Below are positions 45,116 through 53,226 of a DNA stretch of 59,305 nt, one piece after another (within the stretch, counting starts at the first letter, position 1; every line of letters begins with the position of its first letter). A program made the position numbers and the translations under genes. The stretch is from Bacillota bacterium (lineage in GTDB: Bacteria; Bacillota; Clostridia; Oscillospirales; Ruminococcaceae). The notes under the pieces were generated by a model that had not been told where the DNA came from, searched no databases, and worked only from the letters and a program-made list of their open reading frames with translations. Location: NCBI GenBank assembly GCA_023413185.1, contig JAEZQD010000041.1, positions 1 to 59,305 of the forward strand, given 5' to 3'.

Positions 45116-46036
45116 ATGGGCAACACGAAAAAGGTTAAGGATATTGAATCCACAAGCCGCGTGGTAAAAACCAAAGCAACGAAAATCGTGGATTGGATTA
45201 TTGCTATCGTTTGTTTTTTTATCATCTTGGCATGTCTTTTGCCGTTTATCAATATCATCGCACGTTCACTCAGCTCAACGAATGCAATTATTAACCGTCA
45301 GGTCTCCTTCTGGCCGGTTGAGTTTTCACTCGACTCCTACATCTATGTATTCAAGGACGCAGCGTTTTCCCGTTCGATGATCTGGACGGCGATTCTGACA
45401 CTTATCGCTACAACGGTGTCAATGGTTATGACCATCCTTTGTGCCTACCCCCTGACCTACGACTGGCTCAAAGGCAGAAAGGTCATCAGCACAATAATTA
45501 TATTAACCATGTATTTCAGCGCGGGCACCATACCAAACTACATTTTGATGAAGGATCTTGATTTCATCAACAATCCTTTGGTGCTCATTCTCCCAAACTG
45601 TATCTCGGTTTTCAATGTAATTATCCTGCGTAGTTTTTTCTTTGGTATTCCTGCAAGCCTTCGCGAGTCGGCGGAGCTTGATGGGGCAAACCCCTTTACG
45701 GTACTAACGCGTGTATATCTTCCTCTTTCCACGTCGGTGTTAGCGACGCTTGCGCTATTCTACGCGGTGGGACGTTGGAACGGATTTTCCGATGCACTTA
45801 TGTATATGACCGACCCCAAGTTTGCCCCCATTCAGCTCAAGCTGTTCCAGATTATCAACAACCTGTCGGCCATCGAGGTCTCCCAGGTAGAGGGTGTCGC
45901 GGGGGGTGCGCCGACTGCGAGTGAAGGCTTAAAGGCGGCGAGCGTTATGTTTGCCACGGTACCCATCGTAATGGTTTATCCGTTTGCACAGAGGTACTTT
46001 ATCTCTGGCGTTACGGTGGGCGCGGTAAAGGGATAA
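45116..46036 (+). CDS. Carbohydrate ABC transporter permease (LplC/YtcP type)
   Basis: 306 residues, about six membrane segments, the first at IVDWIIAIVCFFIILACLLP (about 25-45). The EAA loop is ESAELDGANPFTVLTRVYLPLS. It ends PFAQRYFISGVTVGAVKG, the standard ending of this permease family. I use ATG 45116 after GAGGAGGA (5-base spacing). It forms a heterodimer with the preceding permease; no ATPase gene is nearby, so a shared MsmX-like ATPase elsewhere is expected. Confidence 0.93.
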   Translation: MGNTKKVKDIESTSRVVKTKATKIVDWIIAIVCFFIILACLLPFINIIARSLSSTNAIINRQVSFWPVEFSLDSYIYVFKDAAFSRSMIWTAILTLIATTVSMVMTILCAYPLTYDWLKGRKVISTIIILTMYFSAGTIPNYILMKDLDFINNPLVLILPNCISVFNVIILRSFFFGIPASLRESAELDGANPFTVLTRVYLPLSTSVLATLALFYAVGRWNGFSDALMYMTDPKFAPIQLKLFQIINNLSAIEVSQVEGVAGGAPTASEGLKAASVMFATVPIVMVYPFAQRYFISGVTVGAVKG

Positions 46037-46058
46037 CGGGTTTATTATTGTTACTCTT

Positions 46059-46076
46059 GCATACATGGTCGTATGC
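46059..46076 (+). other. Small hairpin upstream of the binding-protein gene
   Basis: GCATAC-ATGGTC-GTATGC, a perfect 6-bp stem in the 66-bp gap before the solute-binding protein gene. It may stabilise the downstream mRNA, as binding-protein genes are often expressed above their permeases. Confidence 0.35.
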
Positions 46077-46102
46077 TCTTATGAATAGAATGGAGGATTA
46101 TT

Positions 46103-47713
46103 ATGAAAAAAGGTATTTCCTTGTTTTTGGCATGCATGATGGTCATTGGTTTATTGGCCGCTTGTACACCTGCTGCGCCCCAGCCTGCACCATCCTCGAC
46201 CCCTGCATCTGAGGCACCTTCTGATGCGAAGCCCGAGTACACCGAGATTACTGTGGAGATCTTTGACCGCGGTACAGACGGCGGAAGAAGCGACCCCACA
46301 AACAACTTCTACACCGATTGGATTAAGCAGAAGATTCTTGAAGAAGAAAACATCGGCGTTACCTTTGTTCCTGTTTCCCGTTGGGAAGAGATGGAGCAGC
46401 TCACAAACCTGATGGCATCGGGAACAGCGCCCGACATCTGCGTAACCTACAGCGCCGACCTGATTACCACCTACCGCGAGATGGGCGGTCTGGTTGACCT
46501 TGCTCCTTACATTGACGAATATCTGCCTGTACTGGATGAATTCCTTGGCGAAGACGAGGCAGTTCCTGGTCAGAGACTGATTGCCCGTCAGACCACAGAG
46601 ACCGGACAGATCTTCTCCATCCCCGCTCGCCGCGTTAACACCGCTGCGGTTAGCACCTTTGTTCGTCAGGATTGGCTGGACAAACTGAACATGGCTGCCC
46701 CCACAACCCGCGAGGAATTCTACAACATGCTTAAGGAATTCAAGGCAAAGGATCCCGGCGGCGTTGGCAACAACATCATCCCCTTCATCATCGGCTCTAG
46801 AGACGTTCGCTGGCGTGCACGCACCCTGATTGAGTCGTTCATCGACCCGAATGTAAGCGAGAAGGATCGCTGGATCAACAACGTTATTGAGCGTGACTTC
46901 CTTGTGCCCGGCTACAAAGAGGGCGTTCGCTACCTCAACAAGCTGTACAACGAAGGCTTGACCGACACCGAGTTTGCACTGCATACCGACGATGTAAACA
47001 GCGATAACCTCATCAAGAGCGGCGTGGTTGGTGCGTTTATCCACAACTGGGATCAACCCTACCGTCCGAACCCTGGTCTGCAGAAGGATCTTCAGGCAAA
47101 CGTACCTGGTGCTACCTATGTAAGCGTTGACTGCTTCGAGGATGCTGCTGGTAAGTACACGAAGGGCGCATACGAGCCCGCTGGTCTGAACTTCTTTATC
47201 CCCTCTACCAGCAAGAATATCGAACCCGCTCTGCGTTATGTAAACTGGCTCTCGAAGTTTGAGAACCGTTACTTCTTGCAGGTTGGCGAAGAAGGCGTTA
47301 CCCACGATCTCGTAGACGGTATACCGGTGGTTAAGCCTGCCGAAGGCGCAAAAATCATGAACTCCGGTAATAACTTAGACTACACCATCATGATCAACGG
47401 CGTTGACACCGGCGATGATGCCAACAACGTTAAGGCTACAGCGCTTTCTTATGGCGTAGACCCCGCTCTGGTTCTCAAGGCTTATGACGATTCCATGAGA
47501 GATGCGAAGCCCCTGCTCGTCGTTCCCGGACTTACCCTGACCGCGGCTGCTCCCGTTAGCCAGACATTGGTTGACAAGGGCTGGACCTTACTTGCAGAAG
47601 CAGTAACCGCAAAGCCTGACCAGTTCGACGCGAAGTGGGATGCAGGCATTGCCGATTGGCTTGCTTCCGGCGCTCAGGCAGTAATTGACGAGCGTGCTGC
47701 AAAAGTAAAATAA
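46103..47713 (+). CDS. Carbohydrate-binding lipoprotein of the ABC transporter
   Basis: 536 residues. A lipoprotein signal peptide ends in the lipobox LAAC (Cys21), followed by a Pro/Ala/Ser-rich linker. The mature part fits the large extracellular solute-binding family 1 proteins of the LplA/YtcQ type (EIFDRGTDGGRSDPTNNFYTDWIKQ-like start, LMASGTAPDICVTYSADL). It delivers substrate to the two permeases upstream; uronoxylo-oligosaccharides are the likely ligand from context. Strong AGGAGG-like site and a terminator follow. Confidence 0.93.
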   Translation: MKKGISLFLACMMVIGLLAACTPAAPQPAPSSTPASEAPSDAKPEYTEITVEIFDRGTDGGRSDPTNNFYTDWIKQKILEEENIGVTFVPVSRWEEMEQLTNLMASGTAPDICVTYSADLITTYREMGGLVDLAPYIDEYLPVLDEFLGEDEAVPGQRLIARQTTETGQIFSIPARRVNTAAVSTFVRQDWLDKLNMAAPTTREEFYNMLKEFKAKDPGGVGNNIIPFIIGSRDVRWRARTLIESFIDPNVSEKDRWINNVIERDFLVPGYKEGVRYLNKLYNEGLTDTEFALHTDDVNSDNLIKSGVVGAFIHNWDQPYRPNPGLQKDLQANVPGATYVSVDCFEDAAGKYTKGAYEPAGLNFFIPSTSKNIEPALRYVNWLSKFENRYFLQVGEEGVTHDLVDGIPVVKPAEGAKIMNSGNNLDYTIMINGVDTGDDANNVKATALSYGVDPALVLKAYDDSMRDAKPLLVVPGLTLTAAAPVSQTLVDKGWTLLAEAVTAKPDQFDAKWDAGIADWLASGAQAVIDERAAKVK

Positions 47714-47749
47714 CCCACCAAACCCGTAGTAACCAACGAAGTGTTTTAG

Positions 47750-47793
47750 GAGGAGGTTTGCAGTCAACAGGTTGCAAGCCTCCTCTATTTTTA
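47750..47793 (+). terminator. Terminator of the GH67-transporter unit
   Basis: 13-bp stem (47750-47762 with 47773-47785, one wobble) and a 10-base loop, followed by TATTTTT. The remaining 220 bp before the next gene hold nothing I recognise. Confidence 0.88.
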
Positions 47794-48014
47794 AAAACGC
47801 GCCCGAGAAAAACTGTATGATGCAAACATCCCTTTTAGCTGGGATTACCTGCATAATCGCACAACACACAACGGCATGGCAAACAAAGCACTGGCTACAA
47901 ACGCACAGTGGCTTTTTATCGTCGGCATATAGATACCAAAACCGAATTTGCACAGACCGCTGCGTGCAGCGTTAAATAAATGGTTGGAGATCCATTATTT
48001 TATGAGGTGATAAC

Positions 48015-49184
48015 ATGATTAAAGTAGCAATCGTCGGAGTAGGTAATATCTCAAGGCTTCATTTAGAGGGATTTTTGACATTCCCAAAGCGATGCAAGGT
48101 TGTGGCACTGGCAGACATTCTGCCCGAGCGCGCCACCGACGCAAAAGAGCGCTTAAACCTAACTGATGCACGGACGTTTTCATCCCATACCGAGATGCTC
48201 GCGCAGATGGCGGACGAGATTGATCTTGTGAGCATCTGTACCCCGCCTTACTGCCACGCCCAGATTTCGATTGACTGCCTAAACGCCGGATGCAACGTGG
48301 TGGTAGAAAAGCCGATGGCGGCAAGCCTGGAGGAATGCGATGCGATGCTCGCAGCCGAAAAGGCAAGCAGCAAGATGTTGTCTGTCATAGCGCAGAACCG
48401 CTTCCGTGAGCCGATACAGGCATTAAAGCATATCCTTAACGAGGGACTAATCGGCAACGTGCTGCATGCACAGGTCGATTCCCACTGGTGGCGCGGGCAC
48501 AGCTACTACGACCTGTGGTGGCGCGGACGCTGGGACAAGGAAGGCGGCGGCTGCACCCTAAACCATGCAGTGCACCACATCGATATGCTGATGTGGATGA
48601 TGAACCTGCCCGATAAGGTAACCGCCATCCTCTCAAACGCCGCACACGACAACTCCGAGGTGGAGGATATCTCCATTGCGGTTTTGCAGTACCCTAAGGG
48701 TGTGCTTGCCCAAATTACAAGCTCTGTGATTCACCACGGCGAGGAGCAGCAGGTAATCTTCCAGGGCGAAAAGGCAAGGGTCTCCGCACCGTGGAAGGTG
48801 GCGGCGTGTACGTCACAGCCAAACGGTTTCCCTGTGCCGAATGAGAAGCTGGAGCAGGAGCTTACCGAGTATGTGAGTAAGCTGCCCGTGCTGCCCTACA
48901 CCGGGCATACGGGACAGCTTGAAAACGTGCTCACTGCAATCGAAACAGGCGCGCGCCCCGCAATCTCGGGGGAGGACGGACGCAAGACCATCGAGATGAT
49001 TACGTCCATCTTCAAATCGGGCAGCCTTGGCTGCACCGTGGAGCTACCGCTGAAAAAGGACGACCCGTTCTATACGGTGGAGGGCATTCTAAAAAGCACA
49101 CCGCGCTTTTTTGAGAAGAGCACATCCCTAGAAGACCTAGGCGGCGACATCACCGTGGGCAGCGACTACAAGATGAAGCTGTAA
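48015..49184 (+). CDS. Gfo/Idh/MocA-family oxidoreductase
   Basis: 389 residues. The N-terminal Rossmann fold reads VAIVGVGNISRLHLEGF and the catalytic Lys segment is VVVEKPMAASLEECDAM (EKP motif). The C-terminal alpha/beta domain follows (GGGCTLNHAVHHIDMLMWMM with the conserved His pair). These NAD(P)-dependent enzymes oxidise or reduce sugars or cyclitols. The substrate is unknown; position after a uronoxylan transporter suggests a sugar-acid or xylose derivative. It is 42 bp upstream of a second family member. Confidence 0.9.
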   Translation: MIKVAIVGVGNISRLHLEGFLTFPKRCKVVALADILPERATDAKERLNLTDARTFSSHTEMLAQMADEIDLVSICTPPYCHAQISIDCLNAGCNVVVEKPMAASLEECDAMLAAEKASSKMLSVIAQNRFREPIQALKHILNEGLIGNVLHAQVDSHWWRGHSYYDLWWRGRWDKEGGGCTLNHAVHHIDMLMWMMNLPDKVTAILSNAAHDNSEVEDISIAVLQYPKGVLAQITSSVIHHGEEQQVIFQGEKARVSAPWKVAACTSQPNGFPVPNEKLEQELTEYVSKLPVLPYTGHTGQLENVLTAIETGARPAISGEDGRKTIEMITSIFKSGSLGCTVELPLKKDDPFYTVEGILKSTPRFFEKSTSLEDLGGDITVGSDYKMKL

Positions 49185-49226
49185 ACTTAAATCTAACTCA
49201 ACTACGATATAATGAGGTGTAACACA

Positions 49227-50315
49227 TTGAACACATCTGACGGTATGAACTATGCACCCGTGGGCAAGGCAAGCCCCGTTGTAAAGCCGGGCGAGTTCGT
49301 GTTTGCCGCCGTGGGGCTTGACCACGGGCACATCTACGGCATGTGCAACGGGCTTGTAGAGGCGGGCGGTACACTCAAATGGGTGTACGACCCCGACCCC
49401 GCCAAGGCGGAGAGCTTTAAAAAGCAGTATCCTCAGGCTACCATCGCGCGCAGTGAGGATGAGGTGCTGCTCGACACTGAGGTGTTGCTCGTGGCGGGTG
49501 CCTGCGTAACCAGCGAGCGCTGTGCACTCGGCTTGCGTGTGATGGCGGCGGGCAAGGACTACTTTACCGACAAAGCGCCCCTGACCACGCTCGACCAGTT
49601 GGCGGCAGCCAAAGAGATGTGCGCCAAAACGGGCAAAAAGTACGCCGTGTACTACTCCGAGCGACTGCACTGCGAAACCGCAATCTTTGCGGGGCAGCTG
49701 ATAGAGGAGGGTGCCATCGGTCGGGTTTTGCAGGTGATCGGTATGGGTCCCCACCGCGTGGGCAACCCCGCAAACCGCCCCGACTGGTTCTTTAAAAAGG
49801 AGCAGTACGGCGGCATCCTGTGCGACATCGGCAGCCACCAGATAGAGCAGATACTGTTCTACACCGGCGCGAAGGATGCTAGCATCGTCCGCAGCCAGAT
49901 AGCAAACTACAACCACCCCGACCACCCCGAGCTTGACGACTTCGGCGACGCGTCGCTTGTAACCGACAACGGCTCGACCGGCTACTTCCGCGTGGACTGG
50001 TTTACCCCCGACGGACTACAGATGTGGGGCGACGGGCGCAGCTTTATTTTGGGCACCGAGGGCTATATTGAGCAGCGCAAGTATATGAACATCGGCGTGC
50101 CGGACAGCCCCGCCCACCTGTTTTTAGCAAACGGCAAGGGCGAAAAGCACTTCCATGTGCACGGGCAGGTCGGCTTCCCCTACTTCGGGGCGCTGGTGCT
50201 CGACTGCCTAAACCGCACCGAGAACGCCATGACCCAAGAGCACGCCTTCAAGGCGGCAGAGCTGTGCGTAAAGGCGCAGCTGCAGGCAGTGGAGCTGACC
50301 GGACGCAGGGGTTAG
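49227..50315 (+). CDS. Second Gfo/Idh/MocA-family oxidoreductase
   Basis: 362 residues, with FVFAAVGLDHGHIYGMCNG in place of a perfect GxGxxG dinucleotide loop, the Lys segment as YFTDKAPLTTL rather than EKP, and GGILCDIGSHQIEQILFYTG in the C-terminal domain. The divergent nucleotide loop raises the possibility of altered cofactor binding. TTG 49227 has GAGGTG 7 bases upstream; ATG 49245 is an alternative. Paired with the previous gene and ended by a terminator. Confidence 0.86.
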   Translation: MNTSDGMNYAPVGKASPVVKPGEFVFAAVGLDHGHIYGMCNGLVEAGGTLKWVYDPDPAKAESFKKQYPQATIARSEDEVLLDTEVLLVAGACVTSERCALGLRVMAAGKDYFTDKAPLTTLDQLAAAKEMCAKTGKKYAVYYSERLHCETAIFAGQLIEEGAIGRVLQVIGMGPHRVGNPANRPDWFFKKEQYGGILCDIGSHQIEQILFYTGAKDASIVRSQIANYNHPDHPELDDFGDASLVTDNGSTGYFRVDWFTPDGLQMWGDGRSFILGTEGYIEQRKYMNIGVPDSPAHLFLANGKGEKHFHVHGQVGFPYFGALVLDCLNRTENAMTQEHAFKAAELCVKAQLQAVELTGRRG

Positions 50316-50360
50316 GCGATACTCGTTTTCATTTGATTATTTCATTGGTGAAATAATAGG

Positions 50361-50409
50361 CAACCCGAACCCAACCCGTTTTTGCGGTGGGTTCGGGTTG
50401 TTTGCGTTT
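50361..50409 (+). terminator. Terminator after the second oxidoreductase
   Basis: Perfect 13-bp stem (50361-50373 with 50388-50400), then TTTGCGTTT. Confidence 0.85.
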
Positions 50410-50499
50410 GGGAAATGGATGCTGTTTTTGAGATTTGATATATGGAGTAGGGAAGCAATAGTTTATTATTAGACATTGTGTTCTATATATTTACTTTTT

Positions 50500-50528
50500 T
50501 TGATTGTATGTTACTATATTGATATATT
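50500..50528 (+). promoter_or_regulatory. Promoter of the AT-rich membrane protein gene
   Basis: TTGATT (50500-50505), 17-bp spacer, TATATT (50523-50528). It predicts a short leader before ATG 50558. The surrounding 150 bp are very AT-rich, so chance matches are likely. Confidence 0.5.
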
Positions 50529-50557
50529 ATTATTTCTCAACTAATAAGGGGATTAGT

Positions 50558-53068
50558 ATGGACAGCAGAAGGCGAGACATTTTTAGAACAACAATATGGG
50601 AGATTGCAATTTTATTTCTGATAGTTGCTATTTTTGTATTGGGATGTATCGGTACATTTCTTCCGTATAGTATTCCAACTTTCTGCATAATCAAAATTAA
50701 CGATGCGGATTACTTTTCTCACTTCAACAATCTTTTTTCTATACAAGCATCGACAAGTACCTTATGTATAACCCTTATAGCATTGCTTTCACATATATTT
50801 GGAAAAGAGTACTATGGAAAAAATGTTGCGAAATATGTTATGGATGAAAAGCCCAAGTTGTTAAAGCTAAAAGTTATAATTATTTTAGAAGTTGCACTTT
50901 TGTTGGTCTCTTATGTATTTTTATCTATGTTATTATTGAATTTACTAATATCACTATTCGTAATAAGCATTGTTCTTAATATCTATATGATTATGTCTAT
51001 TTATCAAGTTGTCGTATCTTCGTCTATACAAGAGGAGATTAAAAACAGTTTGCTACTGAAGTTGAAGCATATTGATTATACCAAAAGTAAGAATCAAAGG
51101 TTCATTCTTGAAAACACTTTGTTGCTAATAGCTAATTTACAATCAATGGATATTATTAATAAGAGTGATGTATGGCTTGATAACGCTACGCAACTAATAG
51201 AAGTTATTAGAAGAGTTAGTAATCCATCCAACAAAAGTAACAATTACCTAAATGAAGTTCAGAAAGATGTTTTATTAGTAATAAGTTATACATTTAAAAA
51301 TGGAAATGCAGATCAGGTTTTTAAAGTTTACGAGTTGATGTATGTAATGTATAAACAATGTAATGAATTTAATGAAATAATTGCAAATAATAATGACAAA
51401 ATTAATCTCACATTATTTGATGACATTTATTATGAATTTGGAAAATCATTATCGAGATTTAATTGGAAGGAAATCTTCAGCAAGGATACTTTGATAAATT
51501 TAACACTGGAATTGTTTCGTAACATCAACTATAGTCAGAACGAAAATAGACCGCAAAATGCGTATTTGCTATATAGCTACATAGCACATTGCTATATGAG
51601 TATATTTGTTAATAACAAAAATAACGCAAATGCGCCTTTAATGGCTAAAAACACCTTGTATTTTGTAGTAAAACACTTAATTCGGGAAGAAAAGAAAAAT
51701 CCTTATTCCGGCATTAAATTGTCTGTACTGAACAGGAATATTGTCAGTTATTTTAGGCTTCTCATTTGTGAACATGATAAAGAAAATCTAGAAGCTACAT
51801 ATGTAAATGACTATTGTGATTATTTCAATCAAAACAGTACGCATGAAACAAAAACTCTTTTTTGTATATTAATCTATCTGTACTATTTGTCAGAGTGTGA
51901 AGAACTAGCTTCAGATACGGACAAAGATTTTGCTAAGCATTTTTTAGCTAATAACAAAAATAAAATATGCGATAAAATGTATGATGATAATACTATTTTG
52001 CTAAACACAGAATACATCGAAAGTATATATAGCATAATCTCAAATTGGGAACTAATGAAACCTAATGAAGCAAAAAGAGTTATTATGGGGTTTGTTATTG
52101 ACAAATTTTTTGTTTATTACTTACTAGAAAAAAACTATATTAGTAATACGAAGGAAATACTCAAAAATATTATTAGAGAAAATTATTCTGGATTTTACGA
52201 GATTTATTTTGGTAGCAGTAATTTAAAAAGAACACAACAAGAATATTTCAGATTTCTTCAATTGTTTTATGATGATAAGCTCACTTGGGATGATTGTTGT
52301 TTACGCATTAATGATTTTAAAGAGATTTTTATTGCGCTATATAAAGAACATGAAATACATTATAACAATATGGTAGATAGCAGCCATTTTACTATTGGAG
52401 TTAAGCATATTGCTGAGCGAATATTTGCAAACAATAATCTGTTTAATGCGTGTGAAACTGCTAAGAAAAACAAGAGTTTTAGCATTGATATTTTTGAAGT
52501 AATTGACAATAGCTTTATCAATAGTAATTTAAGCATCATACAGTACTTTGAAAATGATTTGAGGATTACATATATTGACAAACTACTAGATTGTTTTGTT
52601 AATAACATTAAGATAAATACAGTTCAAAAAAATCAACTAGACATATTGGGAACTCTTTATGATGAGGCAAATAATAACAACGTAAATATTGATACTATAA
52701 TTGGCTTTAGAAAACATCTTCGGGATAAAAATATTAAAAAGTTTATGTTATCTCAAGAAAAATGTGTAATAATTAAATCGCCTAAACACCAAAATTATAA
52801 TATTTTTGTGGATAGTAAGAAAATGTTCTTTGATGTAAAAGAATGTAATGTTAGTATTGCTCCTTTAACAGATGATGAAATTTTAAGTCATGTAAAAAAA
52901 GATAATGACAAATATCTTGCTCACATAACCAATAGTATATATCTACCATTTGGCAAAGAAGAGGTTTTGGATTATTTCAAAAAGACGAAATCCAAAGTAG
53001 TTCTTGACATGAAAATAGAGTATGGAGTTACGGAAGATATTGTAGGTATAGGAGTAAAAATAACGTAG
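50558..53068 (+). CDS. Unrecognised four-helix membrane protein, AT-rich and isolated
   Basis: 836 residues. I do not recognise a family. The first 155 residues hold four predicted membrane segments (about 13-35, 65-82, 104-125 and 127-150). The remaining 680 residues are predicted soluble, mostly helical, rich in Asn, Lys, Ile and Tyr, with no P-loop, protease or nuclease motif I can see. Base composition and codon use (AAT, AAA, TTA, ATA) differ sharply from both neighbours, a sign of horizontal transfer. ATG 50558 follows AAGGGGA by 6 bases; an upstream in-frame start at 50504 lies inside the promoter. No partner gene adjoins it. Confidence 0.85.
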   Translation: MDSRRRDIFRTTIWEIAILFLIVAIFVLGCIGTFLPYSIPTFCIIKINDADYFSHFNNLFSIQASTSTLCITLIALLSHIFGKEYYGKNVAKYVMDEKPKLLKLKVIIILEVALLLVSYVFLSMLLLNLLISLFVISIVLNIYMIMSIYQVVVSSSIQEEIKNSLLLKLKHIDYTKSKNQRFILENTLLLIANLQSMDIINKSDVWLDNATQLIEVIRRVSNPSNKSNNYLNEVQKDVLLVISYTFKNGNADQVFKVYELMYVMYKQCNEFNEIIANNNDKINLTLFDDIYYEFGKSLSRFNWKEIFSKDTLINLTLELFRNINYSQNENRPQNAYLLYSYIAHCYMSIFVNNKNNANAPLMAKNTLYFVVKHLIREEKKNPYSGIKLSVLNRNIVSYFRLLICEHDKENLEATYVNDYCDYFNQNSTHETKTLFCILIYLYYLSECEELASDTDKDFAKHFLANNKNKICDKMYDDNTILLNTEYIESIYSIISNWELMKPNEAKRVIMGFVIDKFFVYYLLEKNYISNTKEILKNIIRENYSGFYEIYFGSSNLKRTQQEYFRFLQLFYDDKLTWDDCCLRINDFKEIFIALYKEHEIHYNNMVDSSHFTIGVKHIAERIFANNNLFNACETAKKNKSFSIDIFEVIDNSFINSNLSIIQYFENDLRITYIDKLLDCFVNNIKINTVQKNQLDILGTLYDEANNNNVNIDTIIGFRKHLRDKNIKKFMLSQEKCVIIKSPKHQNYNIFVDSKKMFFDVKECNVSIAPLTDDEILSHVKKDNDKYLAHITNSIYLPFGKEEVLDYFKKTKSKVVLDMKIEYGVTEDIVGIGVKIT

Positions 53069-53119
53069 ATATTAGGATGGCTCTAAAAATAATAGGACAG
53101 CAATAACCGCATCCTTGCA

Positions 53120-53151
53120 TATACCATAACCCCACAAAAATATGGTATAAT
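53120..53151. promoter_or_regulatory. Inverted repeat overlapping an extended -10 promoter
   Basis: TATACCATA (53120-53128) and TATGGTATA (53141-53149) are perfect 9-bp arms 21 bp centre to centre, two helical turns. The right arm overlaps the extended -10 element TGGTATAAT (53143-53151) of the disulfide reductase gene. This is the layout of a repressor operator. Confidence 0.6.
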
Positions 53152-53226
53152 AACTACAAATATCTGCACTAACCCTTTCACACTCCCCATTCAAAAAACA
53201 ACGCAGAACCAAACGGAGGGCTTGCC

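Noticed and set aside
46151..47305. Long antisense open frame (384 codons) over the binding-protein gene
   Set aside because: It is a mirror of a highly biased GC-rich gene with a lipobox and clear family match on the other strand; no ribosome-binding site or family resemblance.
47772..47975. 67-codon plus-strand frame after the binding-protein gene
   Set aside because: It begins inside the transcription terminator and has no ribosome-binding site.
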